A stretch of DNA of 64,000 nucleotides from an uncultured Flavobacterium sp. (GTDB lineage Bacteria > Bacteroidota > Bacteroidia > Flavobacteriales > Flavobacteriaceae). Below are positions 8,105-17,652 of this stretch, one piece after another (the first letter of the stretch is position 1; every line of letters begins with the position of its first letter). The translations under genes and the position numbers were made by a program. The notes beneath the pieces were generated by a model. The model ran no database searches, was not told where the DNA came from, and worked only from the letters and a program-made list of their open reading frames with translations. The stretch lies in contig NZ_OY730255.1 of assembly GCF_963422545.1 (NCBI RefSeq), positions 62,001-126,000 on the forward strand, read 5' to 3'.

Positions 8105-10236
8105 TAATTTGCTACTTTTAAAGTTAAATCGCTATCGTAATATAAAATGTAAACACCTTTGTTTGCGTGTCCTCCATCTTCTTTTCTATAAAATTGAAAC
8201 TTATTGTCAACTTGTTCCGTTGTCATTAAATCTGCCGTTTCCTGATATGTTTTTCCCTGTACCAAACGCATCATTGTATCAAAAGTTACATCAAATCCGC
8301 GCGTTGCGTAGGTATTAGGATTTACTTTATTTTTCAATCGGTATTCTTTTTCAAAAATCAAAACAGATTGTTCATCACTCTCTCTTGTTACAGATGGATA
8401 CATCAATTTTAATTTTACTAAATTATCAAAAGCAATTTCATCTGTATCAAGTGTACTGTTTGGTTCTAAAATTACTAACTGTACCTGACACGTTTTTTGC
8501 GAATCCAGCAAAGCTTTAATCGTAGTTTTTACCATTGCCGTATTACCAGTTTCCATCACTACATAATTCATTCGGTTTGGCAATAACAGACTTTTTAAAT
8601 TAGCCACATCCAATCCGCCAGTTTCAGTCAAGGCAGCAAAAACAACACCTTTTTGGTTTTGTTTGATATAATTAACCACAGATTCTTTTTTCTTATCTAC
8701 AACTGCAACGATATTTCCGTTTTTAGAACGCATAAAATCAAAAACTGAATTTCTAGCTACATCATTCGATGGTATTGTCTGATACAAATTATCAATTGGA
8801 TTCGCCGAATCTTTTGATAATGGCGAAATCACAGGAACATTATACGAACGCAATGCATTAGCCGTAGTTTCGGCATTACTTTGATAAAATGGCCCGACCA
8901 CAGCATCTGCATCCTGCAATTTATTCTGAGCAATTAAACTCGTAATATTCGAAGAACTCTTAGTTTCCTGAGAATCATAAATTGTAACATCAATTGGCAA
9001 TTTTAAGGTTTTAGCCGAATCTATTGCCATCATTGCTCCTGAATAAAAGTCAAGTGTCATATTCAAAAACTTATCACTTTTGATTCTGTTGGCACTGCTT
9101 ACAGTATCATTTTGCATTTTCGCCAGATTAAATGGCAACAATAAAACAACTTTTTTACGTTCCGTCTGACCTCTTTTTTTAGTCAACTCCACTACTTCAG
9201 GATTTGCAGAAACAGTTTCAGATTTTACTTTATCTACTATCTTAATACCAGCCGTACTTTCAGTCGATCTGTCAATTGCTTGTTCAGTTGCTTTTTCGGT
9301 TACTTTTTCAACAGGTTTTTCCTGAACAATAATAGGTTGTGGTGCCAAATATCCTGCAGGAACTTTTAGAACCATTCCTTCTTTTACACCTTCAGCAAGT
9401 GCAGGATTTAGTTGTGTTAACTCTTCCTGAGAAATATGAAAAGTTCTACCTAAACTATAAAAAGTCTCTTTCGGTTTTACCTGATACTCCATATAAGTTG
9501 TTGCTTTTTTTGGAGTTTCAACTGTCTTTTTAGTTTCAGCAGGTTTAGCAGCATTCGTTACCGCTTGCGCAGGAGTTTCCGTTTTAGGAGCCGTTCCTTT
9601 TATAGTCAATCGGTATCCTATTGGTAAACTTGAAACAATTTCAGGATTGCGTTTTTCTAAATCTTCAATTGTAGTATTGTACTTTTTTGCAATCGAAAAT
9701 TTAGTTTCTTTTGCTACAACATCATGATATACATACTTTTCCGGCGCAACAGATTTTGCTATTTTATTAGCTATAACTGAATTAGCTGTAGCTGATGTTT
9801 TTGCTGTTGATCCTTTTGCAGGAATTACCAATGTTTGTCCAATTTGCAGACCATCTTTTACTAAAAAAGGATTTGCTGCTTTTAAAGCTTCATCGGTAAT
9901 ATCATATTTTTTTTCAATTCCAAATAATGTTTCTTTAGGCAGTACCTCGTGCGTGATTGGTTTCTTACCCGCATTTTTTTTAACTGATGCTTCTTCTGTT
10001 TTAGCAACAGTAGTTTTAGCACCATTTGTTGGAATCAATAAAACGGTATTTGGCTTTACTCCATTTCTGGCATCCGGATTTAGGGCATAAATATCATAAG
10101 GCGTAACCTTAAATTTTACGGCAATCTGGTTTATCGATTCTCCACTTGAAACCGTGTATTTTACCACTTTTTCTTGTGAAAAAGCATTACAGGTAACAAA
10201 AAAAACCAGAGATAATAATGTTGAATAATACTTCAT
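8104..10236 (-). CDS. LysM protein with type-1 periplasmic-binding fold
   Basis: A 710-residue exported protein (signal peptide MKYYSTLLSLVFFVTCNAFSQ). Four LysM domains of about 45 residues follow, near 25-70, 95-140, 170-213 and 250-293, each ending in a 'G..L.IP'-like turn, and should bind peptidoglycan. After a Thr/Glu linker, residues of about 360-710 form a type-1 periplasmic-binding-protein fold starting 'KVVLLLPFNL', with 'FYSGAMMAIDSAK' and 'VVGPFYQSNAE'. A domain of this fold is used by LpoA, the activator of a penicillin-binding protein, so a cell-wall regulatory role is possible. That is an inference, since small-ligand binding is the ancestral role. It is the third gene of a guaA-LysM-LysM-osmC run and overlaps osmC by one base. 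Confidence 0.8.
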   Translation of the reverse strand: MKYYSTLLSLVFFVTCNAFSQEKVVKYTVSSGESINQIAVKFKVTPYDIYALNPDARNGVKPNTVLLIPTNGAKTTVAKTEEASVKKNAGKKPITHEVLPKETLFGIEKKYDITDEALKAANPFLVKDGLQIGQTLVIPAKGSTAKTSATANSVIANKIAKSVAPEKYVYHDVVAKETKFSIAKKYNTTIEDLEKRNPEIVSSLPIGYRLTIKGTAPKTETPAQAVTNAAKPAETKKTVETPKKATTYMEYQVKPKETFYSLGRTFHISQEELTQLNPALAEGVKEGMVLKVPAGYLAPQPIIVQEKPVEKVTEKATEQAIDRSTESTAGIKIVDKVKSETVSANPEVVELTKKRGQTERKKVVLLLPFNLAKMQNDTVSSANRIKSDKFLNMTLDFYSGAMMAIDSAKTLKLPIDVTIYDSQETKSSSNITSLIAQNKLQDADAVVGPFYQSNAETTANALRSYNVPVISPLSKDSANPIDNLYQTIPSNDVARNSVFDFMRSKNGNIVAVVDKKKESVVNYIKQNQKGVVFAALTETGGLDVANLKSLLLPNRMNYVVMETGNTAMVKTTIKALLDSQKTCQVQLVILEPNSTLDTDEIAFDNLVKLKLMYPSVTRESDEQSVLIFEKEYRLKNKVNPNTYATRGFDVTFDTMMRLVQGKTYQETADLMTTEQVDNKFQFYRKEDGGHANKGVYILYYDSDLTLKVAN

Positions 10237-10328
10237 ATGGGCTTAAAACAATTTAATTTCTAATTAAAAAACAAGTTACTAATTTCTCTTTAAAACAAGA
10301 TTCTTGCCACTTGTTAATTTTGCGCTAA

Positions 10329-12245
10329 TTATTCTCTAAGATCAATTTCTAACTTAGCAATAACGATCTCTTTATATAACTCATCTTCTTCTTTTTTCTT
10401 GCATTGATAAAGCACTTCTTCCATATTTTCGAACTTATCCGAATAAACATAATACGAAAGACTGTTTATATTAAAGAAGAAACTAGCATTAAAATCACCA
10501 GAATCAATGAGTTTCATAATGAGTTTATCTCTTAGCGTTGCGTCTGTAAATATACCTAAAACTAAGTAATAGCCGTTTGAAACTTCTTTAAGATTATCAA
10601 AAACTTCAACCTTTATTGTTTTATCATTTCTAAGAGGATTTTCCTTTAACTCGCGCTTCATTTCTTCCAGCGAAATTGTTTTTGAAGCTTCCGCCGAATT
10701 TGTTTTTCTTTGATTCTTAACTACTTCATCCTGATACTTTTTCAGTTTCACCAAAGCCAGTTTATCATCAAATTTTCGGGCTTCCATACTATAAAATGAC
10801 GCTTTACTGATATGACGTTTTACCTCAATTTTTTTCTGAGTATCTAAGGAATCAATTTTTGCAATCAAAAACTGATTTTGTGCATCACCTTTCTCCTGCT
10901 CAATTTTGTAACGTTTAATTTCTTCCAACGAAAGACGTTGCTGTAACGAAGTCGAAGCGGTATTTTTCTCGCTTTCGCGGATTTTTTTCTTGTATTCCTG
11001 ATTTTCTTCAACAGCAATTTTCTCTACTTTATTCATCAAACCAGCGTACGCTTTTCTGTTTTCAGCCAATTCTTTCTTTAATTGAGAAGATAATTCACTC
11101 GTTTTTTCGATGCTTTCGTACGATTGCTTTTCCAGACGTTTAGATTCGTTTACATTCAAAACATCCATTCTTTTTAAATCGACTAAATCATTATTCATTG
11201 TATTGACTAACGAATCTAATTTTGCCATTAAAACATCCTGCACATTTTTATTGGCTTCCAGAACCAAACGCAATTTCTCAACCGAATTTTCTTTAGAACC
11301 ATTCATCTCATTCAGATTGACTTTCAGATCATTAATTTTTATAATTTTCTGATTCATTTCTTTCTGAACAACCAATCGGTCTTTTAAATCATCAATTTCA
11401 ACTGTTTTGGCTTTTGTTTTTTCGACAACAACTTGTTTTTCGGCAAGAGCCAACATCAATTCTTCGCTTTCGTTTGTTGGTTTAACTTCTTTAGTATTAA
11501 TGGCTAATTTATTGCCAACAACCAATCCGTTTACAATTTCAGGATTTTGAGATTCTAACTGATCTATAGAAATTCCGTATTTTTTAGCAATCGAAAATTT
11601 GGTTTCCTTTGGGTCAACCACATGAAAAACCGTTTCCTGATTGATTACGCGAACTCTTCCGTCTAAAGTTTTTCGTTTGTTAGGAATTGTAATCGTCTGA
11701 CCAATTTGCAAACCGTTTTGCAGAAGCTCTTTATTTAGATTTTCCAAATCCTGAACAGAAACATTGTATTGTCTCGCAATGCTAAACAAAGATTCTTTAG
11801 CAACGACTTGATGCGTAACTTTTGGCGACGTTGTAATTTCAGTTTTAGGAAGATTTGCAGGATTCTGCGGAATAATTAATTCCTGACCAATCTGAAGTCC
11901 GTTGGCAAGAATTGGGTTTGCATTCTGAATAGCTTCAACAGAAACATTGTATTGTTTTGATAAACCAAAAAGGGTTTCTTTTGCACCAACAACATGAGTA
12001 ATTTGTTGCTCTTGATTTTGTTTTTCTGTCGAATGTACCGGGATTTTAAGAACTTGATTTTCTTGGATTCCGCTTTGTGATTCAGGGTTGAGTTTGTAAA
12101 TTTCATCAACAGAAACCTTATATTTTTGGGCAATAAAATAAGCAGTTTCCCCTTTTTGAATTTTGTGTTCAATAATTGAATCTTGTGCATTTATTTTGTT
12201 AAAAGACAAAATAAAGACAAGAGAAATCGTTAAAAGTTCTCTCAT
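10329..12245 (-). CDS. LysM and coiled-coil protein with SPOR-like C-terminus
   Basis: A 638-residue exported protein (signal peptide ending FNKINAQ). Four LysM domains lie near 24-70, 83-128, 142-187 and 207-250. They are close in sequence to those of the downstream LysM gene; for example both carry 'KETKFSIAKKY'. Residues of about 260-540 are charged, heptad-rich coiled coil. The last 90 residues ('GYYLVLGIFTDATLRDKL') resemble a SPOR-type alpha/beta fold, which in other proteins binds denuded glycan strands. A structural or septal cell-wall role is inferred. A perfect hairpin separates it from guaA, and the next LysM gene starts 92 bp later. Confidence 0.75.
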   Translation of the reverse strand: MRELLTISLVFILSFNKINAQDSIIEHKIQKGETAYFIAQKYKVSVDEIYKLNPESQSGIQENQVLKIPVHSTEKQNQEQQITHVVGAKETLFGLSKQYNVSVEAIQNANPILANGLQIGQELIIPQNPANLPKTEITTSPKVTHQVVAKESLFSIARQYNVSVQDLENLNKELLQNGLQIGQTITIPNKRKTLDGRVRVINQETVFHVVDPKETKFSIAKKYGISIDQLESQNPEIVNGLVVGNKLAINTKEVKPTNESEELMLALAEKQVVVEKTKAKTVEIDDLKDRLVVQKEMNQKIIKINDLKVNLNEMNGSKENSVEKLRLVLEANKNVQDVLMAKLDSLVNTMNNDLVDLKRMDVLNVNESKRLEKQSYESIEKTSELSSQLKKELAENRKAYAGLMNKVEKIAVEENQEYKKKIRESEKNTASTSLQQRLSLEEIKRYKIEQEKGDAQNQFLIAKIDSLDTQKKIEVKRHISKASFYSMEARKFDDKLALVKLKKYQDEVVKNQRKTNSAEASKTISLEEMKRELKENPLRNDKTIKVEVFDNLKEVSNGYYLVLGIFTDATLRDKLIMKLIDSGDFNASFFFNINSLSYYVYSDKFENMEEVLYQCKKKEEDELYKEIVIAKLEIDLRE

Positions 12246-12260
12246 AAATAGTAGTTTAAA

Positions 12261-12294
12261 AATTTAAGGCGTTACAAATGTAACGCCTTAAATT
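12261..12294 (-). terminator. Perfect 16-bp-arm hairpin after guaA
   Basis: AATTTAAGGCGTTACA and its exact inverse flank a 2-nt loop, 11 bp after the guaA stop (minus strand). It lies directly upstream of the LysM gene start at 12245, so it can terminate or attenuate guaA transcripts before the LysM genes. Confidence 0.7.
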
Positions 12295-12305
12295 GAAAAA
12301 TATTA

Positions 12306-13835
12306 CTATTCCCACTCAATTGTTGCAGGTGGTTTTGAACTAATATCGTAAACAACGCGATTCACGCCTTTTACCTTATTAATAATGTCATTTGATACTT
12401 TCATCAAGAAATCATACGGTAAATGAACCCAGTCAGCGGTCATACCATCTGTTGATTCAACCGCTCTAAGCGCTACTACTTTTTCGTAAGTACGCTCATC
12501 GCCCATTACACCAACACTATTTACAGGAAGCAAAATTGCTCCTGCCTGCCAAACTTTATCATATAATCCCCAAGATTTTAATCCGTCGATAAAAACAGCA
12601 TCAACATCTTGTAAAATCTGAACTTTCTCCGGAGTAATATCTCCTAAAATTCTGATTGATAATCCTGGTCCCGGGAAAGGGTGTCTTCCTAATAATTCAG
12701 GGTCTATTCCTAAAGTAGCTCCAACTCTACGAACTTCGTCTTTAAACAACATTCTAAGCGGCTCTACAATTTTTAATTTCATATAATCCGGCAATCCACC
12801 TACATTATGGTGAGATTTAATTGTTGCCGATGGTCCTTTTACCGAAACTGATTCGATTACGTCAGGATAAATAGTTCCTTGTGCCAACCATTTTACGTCT
12901 TCTATTAAATGTGATTCATCATCAAAAACTTCGATAAATACACGACCAATCGTTTTACGTTTTGTTTCAGGATCGCTGATTCCGGCTAATTCGCCTAAGA
13001 AACGATCTCCAGCGTCTACTCCTTTTACGTTCAATCCCATTCCTTTGTATTGATCTAATACATTTTGGAATTCGTTTTTACGAAGTAAACCGTTATTTAC
13101 AAAAATACAGTATAGGTTTTTACCAATTGCCTGGTGTAATAAAACTGCCGCTACAGTAGAATCTACTCCACCTGACAATCCTAAAACTACTTTATCATTC
13201 CCTAATTTCTCTTTTAATTCTCCCACCATTTCTTCTACGAAAGCATTTGGTGTAAAGTTTTGAGGAACTTCGGCGATGTTTACTAAAAAGTTCTCCAGCA
13301 TTTTTGATCCATCTGTAGAATGGAAAACTTCAGGGTGATACTGAATTGCATAAGTGGTTTCACCTTCAATTTTGTAAGCTGCAAATTCTACATCATGTGT
13401 GCTTGCTAATTTTACTGCATTTGTTGGTAAAGCCTTGATACTATCGCTATGGCTCATCCAAACCTGGCTGTTTTCTGAAACTCCATTAAAGAAAACTTCG
13501 TTCTCTTTAATATAAGATAAATTAGCTCTACCATATTCTCTGGTGTTCGAAGCTGCTACTTCACCTCCACTAAAGTGTGCTAAGTATTGTGCTCCGTAAC
13601 AAACTGCCAACATTGGAAGCTTGCCTCGAATTTGAGATAAATCAGGATGTGGAGCGTCTTCTGCACGAACAGAAAATGGGCTTCCTCCTAAAATTACGGC
13701 TTTATAAGGTGATAAATCACTAGGAAAGTGATTGTAAGGGAAAATTTCGCAGAATATATTTAATTCGCGAACTCTACGCGCAATAAGCTGAGTATATTGC
13801 GATCCGAAATCTAAAATAAGTACGTTGTGTTGCAT
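12306..13835 (-). CDS. guaA: GMP synthase (glutamine-hydrolysing)
   Basis: A 509-residue enzyme converting XMP, ATP and glutamine to GMP in purine synthesis. The ATG at 13835 is preferred to a TTG two codons upstream. The N-terminal class-I glutamine amidotransferase carries the nucleophile Cys in 'LAVCYGAQYL' and the partner His in 'IQYHPEVFHS'. The ATP pyrophosphatase domain has the P-loop 'GLSGGVDSTVAA'. The C-terminal dimerisation domain contains 'GRHPFPGPGLSIRI' and ends 'KPPATIEWE', the standard GuaA terminus. Length and motifs are complete. It heads the minus-strand run with the LysM genes. Confidence 0.98.
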   Translation of the reverse strand: MQHNVLILDFGSQYTQLIARRVRELNIFCEIFPYNHFPSDLSPYKAVILGGSPFSVRAEDAPHPDLSQIRGKLPMLAVCYGAQYLAHFSGGEVAASNTREYGRANLSYIKENEVFFNGVSENSQVWMSHSDSIKALPTNAVKLASTHDVEFAAYKIEGETTYAIQYHPEVFHSTDGSKMLENFLVNIAEVPQNFTPNAFVEEMVGELKEKLGNDKVVLGLSGGVDSTVAAVLLHQAIGKNLYCIFVNNGLLRKNEFQNVLDQYKGMGLNVKGVDAGDRFLGELAGISDPETKRKTIGRVFIEVFDDESHLIEDVKWLAQGTIYPDVIESVSVKGPSATIKSHHNVGGLPDYMKLKIVEPLRMLFKDEVRRVGATLGIDPELLGRHPFPGPGLSIRILGDITPEKVQILQDVDAVFIDGLKSWGLYDKVWQAGAILLPVNSVGVMGDERTYEKVVALRAVESTDGMTADWVHLPYDFLMKVSNDIINKVKGVNRVVYDISSKPPATIEWE

Positions 13836-13891
13836 GCGCAAAAATACTTTTTATATTCGAATTTGAAAAATGGAATTTTGATTTTTTTCTT

Positions 13892-14068
13892 CAAAGGTTC
13901 TAAGTTACTGAGTCACTAAGTTTCTAAGATGTTGAATTCTTAAAAAAATTTAACTAATTAGTTACTTAAAGCCTTCAAAATTCAATCAAAAAATCTCTGA
14001 ATTTAACCTAAAAAAGAAAAAAACTTAGTTACTTAGCGCCTTAGAAACTCAGTTACTTAGAACCTTTA
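13892..14068. repeat. Large inverted repeat between guaA and a lipoprotein gene
   Basis: The arms at about 13892-13930 and 14032-14068 are imperfect inverted copies built of 'AAGGTTCTAAGTTACTGAG' and 'ACTAAGTTTCTAAG' words. The element fills most of the divergent intergenic region and ends just before the ATG at 14087. It could form a cruciform or a long RNA hairpin. No coding potential. Confidence 0.6.
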
Positions 14069-14086
14069 AAGAAAAACCTACATTTT

Positions 14087-14614
14087 ATGAAATCAAAATC
14101 AATTGCCCTAATTCTTTTCTTAGCTGTATTTTTAAATTCTTGTAATACAGTTGATGATTTATTGACTTTTACTATTTCGAACAATACTTCGATTCAGATA
14201 AAAAGCACTTCACCTATTAATTTACCATCAGAAATTATTACGCCAGAAGTTACAACAAATTCATCTGCCGAATTTGCAAACAACAAAACCAAGGCTAGTT
14301 TAGTGAAAGATGTAAAGCTAAAATCGCTTAACCTAACAATTACAGATCCAACAGATAAAACGTTTACGTTTTTAAAATCGATTCATTTGTATATCTCAAC
14401 CACAGATTCTGACGAGATAGAATTGGCTTATCAGGATAATATTAGTGCTACTTCTAATACTATTGACTTGGTTTGCACCGATGCAAAATTAGACCAATAC
14501 ATTAAAGCGGATAAATACAAAATCAGAACTAAGGTTACTTTAAAAGAAACACTGACAAAAGATGTAACCGTTAAAGCAGATATGAAGTTTAAAGTGACTG
14601 CAAATCCTTTCTAG
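14087..14614 (+). CDS. Putative lipoprotein of unknown function
   Basis: A 175-residue protein with a lipoprotein signal (MKSKSIALILFLAVFLNSC, Cys19 as the lipidated residue). The mature part is Thr/Ser/Asn-rich, with an alternating beta-like pattern and no catalytic motif. It resembles the small beta-sandwich lipoproteins common in Flavobacteriaceae, but no family is recognised. It stands alone between two inverted repeats. Confidence 0.7.
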   Translation: MKSKSIALILFLAVFLNSCNTVDDLLTFTISNNTSIQIKSTSPINLPSEIITPEVTTNSSAEFANNKTKASLVKDVKLKSLNLTITDPTDKTFTFLKSIHLYISTTDSDEIELAYQDNISATSNTIDLVCTDAKLDQYIKADKYKIRTKVTLKETLTKDVTVKADMKFKVTANPF

Positions 14615-14639
14615 AAAGGCTCAAAGTTGCAAAGGAATA

Positions 14640-14688
14640 AAGGTTCAGAGGGTAAACAAAGCGTAAAAACTTTGCTCCTTTGAACCTT
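14640..14688. repeat. Inverted repeat downstream of the lipoprotein gene
   Basis: AAGGTTCAGAGG and CCTTTGAACCTT flank a centre that has its own CAAAG/CTTTG pairing. It starts about 25 bp after the stop, so it may also serve as a terminator. The words resemble those of the 13.9-14.07 kb element. Confidence 0.5.
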
Positions 14689-14752
14689 GCTGTATTAAAT
14701 CTAGATATTTTACTATATTTAGAGAGAATACAATAAATTTTATTACAGCCCA

Positions 14753-15214
14753 ATGCATATTAAGAAACTAATTCCAAAAATATTACTGCACATTACAATT
14801 ATTTTATTTGTGGTAATCTTTCCTGTTATTGTATATGAATTTATGTTAGAACACCAATATTATAAATTTTTATTCATTGGTGGAATATCTTATTTTATTT
14901 ATGTTTTTTATCTCGTCCTGAGAATTAAAAACCACTGTGCAAAAATTATTCTTTTAGGAATATTGTATTCAATAGCAACTATCTTTATTGGGATTATTTT
15001 TTCCGACATCAATGAATTCTCACTTATTATATCACTAATAATCAATTTAATAATTCAATATTTTTTATTAATTAAAAATCCAAAATCTACAAATCCGGCA
15101 ATTCGAAGATCCTATTTAATTAGTTTTATAGTTACTATAATTCTATCAATTTTGGGTGCCTGTTTTTGGATTCTTATGTTGGCTGCAAGTGGATTGCCAT
15201 CCAATCATTATTAA
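14753..15214 (+). CDS. Small integral membrane protein of unknown function
   Basis: A 153-residue, strongly hydrophobic protein with about five predicted membrane spans (near 8-30, 38-57, 63-84, 87-106 and 122-147). Basic residues ('RIKNHCAK', 'IKNPKSTNPAIRRS') lie between spans. No conserved motif is recognised. The flanking genes give no hint of its function. Confidence 0.65.
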   Translation: MHIKKLIPKILLHITIILFVVIFPVIVYEFMLEHQYYKFLFIGGISYFIYVFYLVLRIKNHCAKIILLGILYSIATIFIGIIFSDINEFSLIISLIINLIIQYFLLIKNPKSTNPAIRRSYLISFIVTIILSILGACFWILMLAASGLPSNHY

Positions 15215-15298
15215 GTTTTTATACACAAACGTTATTTCAACAATATGTCTATTTAATCAATGGTTTATGTATAACACTCACTAAATATTTGAAATGTC

Positions 15299-16012
15299 TT
15301 ACTCTTTTGTAACAATAATAGAAGCTTTAAATCCAGCGGCAAGATTGTCCCAATAATCATTAGTGACCAATTGTCCTTTGTCATCGTAGACCTGAATTTC
15401 GGCAGTATTTCCGCCTAGAGAACCAATATTTAAGGCTTCAAAATCTAATTTATTAAAGCCATTTACGAGCACGATTTTTACATCTTTAAAATTAGAATCT
15501 AAAAATATTTGCTCTCTTATAACCTGATCATTCGAAGATACTTTGACCAAATCGCCATCGATGGCTCCAAAATCTCTGAATTTTACAATAAAATATTGTG
15601 ATTTGGTTTTAAATTCTCCTAACGAAATATTATGCTTCACCAAAGTACCACGACCTTCTTTTAATCCGGCATCTTTCAAGGCTTTATCTAAATCCTTTTC
15701 CATTTTTGCAACATAACGATCGCCAGGATTAGCAAAATCAGTTTCTGTAGACATGGTAAATTTGCTTTTTTCCTGTCCTATTTGAAATTGAGATTTTGGT
15801 GTAATACTCGTATTATCAAAAACATTTGGCGTTTTAATACTCGGAATATCGCTATTATCAGCCTGAGGGTCTTTTATTTGAGGAATAGGTGTTTTCTTGG
15901 GTTTTGCACTAAATTTTGGAGCAGCAATAGGTTTGAATTTTGTACCAAATTCAGTTTGTGCTGATACTGTTACAACAGTAAAAAATAATATGAAAAATAA
16001 AATGTGCTTCAT
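15299..16012 (-). CDS. Exported protein of unknown function
   Basis: The frame is open from 16063, but the ATG at 16012 gives a good signal peptide (MKHILFFILFFTVVTVSAQ), leaving 237 residues. A Pro/Lys-rich linker follows ('KPIAAPKFSAKPKKTPIPQ'). The C-terminal half, from about residue 95, is a beta-rich domain containing 'LVNGFNKLDFEALNIGSLGG'. No named family is recognised. Periplasmic or surface location is expected. Confidence 0.7.
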   Translation of the reverse strand: MKHILFFILFFTVVTVSAQTEFGTKFKPIAAPKFSAKPKKTPIPQIKDPQADNSDIPSIKTPNVFDNTSITPKSQFQIGQEKSKFTMSTETDFANPGDRYVAKMEKDLDKALKDAGLKEGRGTLVKHNISLGEFKTKSQYFIVKFRDFGAIDGDLVKVSSNDQVIREQIFLDSNFKDVKIVLVNGFNKLDFEALNIGSLGGNTAEIQVYDDKGQLVTNDYWDNLAAGFKASIIVTKE

Positions 16013-16300
16013 TGAAAAAGTATTATCGAATCGGCTTTTATAATTTTTATAAAATCGGGGCATAGCATCACAAAAATAGCATAATTTAATTAGGCACTAC
16101 AACTTTAAGACTATTATAACAATATATTAGGTAATTTTTTGGAATCAAAAAACCTGCCAAGAATTGAATTAAATTCCAATAAAAAAAATCCAAATTCCAA
16201 ATCAAACATTATTTTTTACTTAAACGAAATACATTATTTTGATAATTACCAACTTATTCCTAACTTCAAGACTTTAATTTCTTTAATTAAATTTTATAAA

Positions 16301-17224
16301 ATGGATTATATCGACTATTATAAAGTACTGGAAATCACAAAGTCAGCAACTGAAGCTGATATTAAAAAGGCATATCGAAAAATGGCCCGAAAATATCATC
16401 CGGATTTAAACCCGAATGATAAGGAGGCCGAGAAAAAATTTAAGGAAATAAATGAAGCAAATGAGGTTTTGAGTAATCCTGAAAATCGTAAAAAATACGA
16501 TAAATACGGAAAGGACTGGAAACATGCTGATGAATTTGAAAAAGCGGGTTATGATCCTAACCAGCAACAATATTCAAGACAAGAACAAGGCGCAAATCAC
16601 AGTTATACTGATTTTGGTGGAGGAGATTTCTCAGGAAGTGATTTTTCTGATTTCTTCAATTCTATGTATGGTTCTACAGGAAGAAGCTCCAGAAGTCAGG
16701 CTAAATACAGAGGACAGGATTTTAATGCTGAATTGCAATTAGACCTCGCACAGGCTTATACTACTCACAAACAAAACTTAACCGTAAACGGCAAAAATAT
16801 CCGAATTACAATTCCGGCCGGAGTCGAAAACGGACAGATAATAAAGATTCCGAATCATGGCGCTCCCGGTGCAAACAACGGACCTAATGGTGATTTGTAC
16901 ATTACTTTTTTAATTGATAATAATTCAGATTTTAAACGAGATGGCAATAATTTGTACGCCGATGTTGATCTCGATCTTTATACTGCAATTTTGGGTGGAG
17001 AAATTAACATTAAGACTTTTGACGGAAAGGTAAAAATTAAAGTTCCTGCTGAAACTCAAACCGGAACAAAAGTTAAACTAAAAGGAAAAGGATTCCCGAT
17101 ATATAAAAAGGAGAATCAGTTTGGGGATTTGTACATTACATATACTTTAAAAATTCCGACTAAATTATCTTCAAAAGAAAAAGAATTATTCGAACAATTG
17201 GCTAAACTTAGAAATCATGAATAG
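16301..17224 (+). CDS. cbpA: DnaJ-class co-chaperone, CbpA-like
   Basis: A 307-residue type-II J-protein that lacks the zinc-finger domain of DnaJ. The frame opens at a TTG at 16139, but the ATG at 16301 begins the J domain exactly (MDYIDYYKVLEITKSAT). The HPD motif is at 33-35, within 'ARKYHPDLNPND'. A Gly/Phe/Ser-rich linker lies near residues 95-130, then come the two C-terminal substrate-binding domains with 'ITIPAGVENGQIIKIPNHG'. It should stimulate DnaK ATPase in the cytoplasm. It overlaps the next gene, cbpM-like, by 8 bp, the usual pairing of CbpA with its modulator. Confidence 0.9.
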   Translation: MDYIDYYKVLEITKSATEADIKKAYRKMARKYHPDLNPNDKEAEKKFKEINEANEVLSNPENRKKYDKYGKDWKHADEFEKAGYDPNQQQYSRQEQGANHSYTDFGGGDFSGSDFSDFFNSMYGSTGRSSRSQAKYRGQDFNAELQLDLAQAYTTHKQNLTVNGKNIRITIPAGVENGQIIKIPNHGAPGANNGPNGDLYITFLIDNNSDFKRDGNNLYADVDLDLYTAILGGEINIKTFDGKVKIKVPAETQTGTKVKLKGKGFPIYKKENQFGDLYITYTLKIPTKLSSKEKELFEQLAKLRNHE

Positions 17225-17525
17225 TAAAAACTTAATTCAAATAAAACAATTTTGTATTTACCACGAAATTGAAAATACTTTTATAACAGAGTTGCATAAT
17301 TATGGTTTGATACAAATTACTATTCTTGAAGAAGATGAGTATTTAGAACCGGAACAATTGCCGGCTGTCGAAAAAATGATTCGCCTTCATTATGATCTTA
17401 AAATCAATCTTGAAGGTATTGATGTCATTGCAAACTTATTAGGCAAAATCGAAACACTACAACAAAATCTCACAACAACTCAAAACAAACTTCGCCTTTA
17501 CGAACATTATCAAATAGAGCAATAA
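17217..17525 (+). CDS. cbpM: CbpM-like chaperone modulator
   Basis: A 102-residue cytoplasmic protein of CbpM type. It starts inside the end of the J-protein gene (8-bp overlap), implying coupled translation. Family features are the helical N-terminus, the central 'EEDEYLEPEQLPAVEKMIRL' pattern and a C-terminal coiled helix. In E. coli, CbpM binds the J domain of CbpA and blocks its work with DnaK; the same role is inferred from this context. Confidence 0.8.
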   Translation: MNSKNLIQIKQFCIYHEIENTFITELHNYGLIQITILEEDEYLEPEQLPAVEKMIRLHYDLKINLEGIDVIANLLGKIETLQQNLTTTQNKLRLYEHYQIEQ

Positions 17526-17538
17526 AGTTTTTTACTAC

Positions 17539-17556
17539 TCCCGATAGCTATCGGGA
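17539..17556. repeat. Perfect 18-bp palindrome after cbpM
   Basis: TCCCGATAGCTATCGGGA is a full palindrome 13 bp after the cbpM stop. There is no T-run. It is a short member of the intergenic palindromes in this window. Confidence 0.5.
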
Positions 17557-17589
17557 TTCACCGATTAAAATGATTAATGTCGTATTTTT

Positions 17590-17652
17590 TTGCCACGAAT
17601 TACACTAATTTACGCTAATTAAATTTGTGTAAATTCGTGTAATTCGTGGCAA
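17590..17652. repeat. Inverted repeat of the 'TTGCCACGAATT' family
   Basis: A left arm reading TTGCCACGAATTACAC and its inverse at the right end (GTGTAATTCGTGGCAA) enclose further paired words. The same outer words bound the element at 18260-18511 and appear singly near 31.7 kb. The rest of this gap, to 17865, is AT-rich with no gene. Confidence 0.65.

Noticed and set aside
16139..16300. TTG-started N-terminal extension of the CbpA-like protein
   Set aside because: The J domain starts at the ATG at 16301; the extension is low-complexity and unlike any J-protein.
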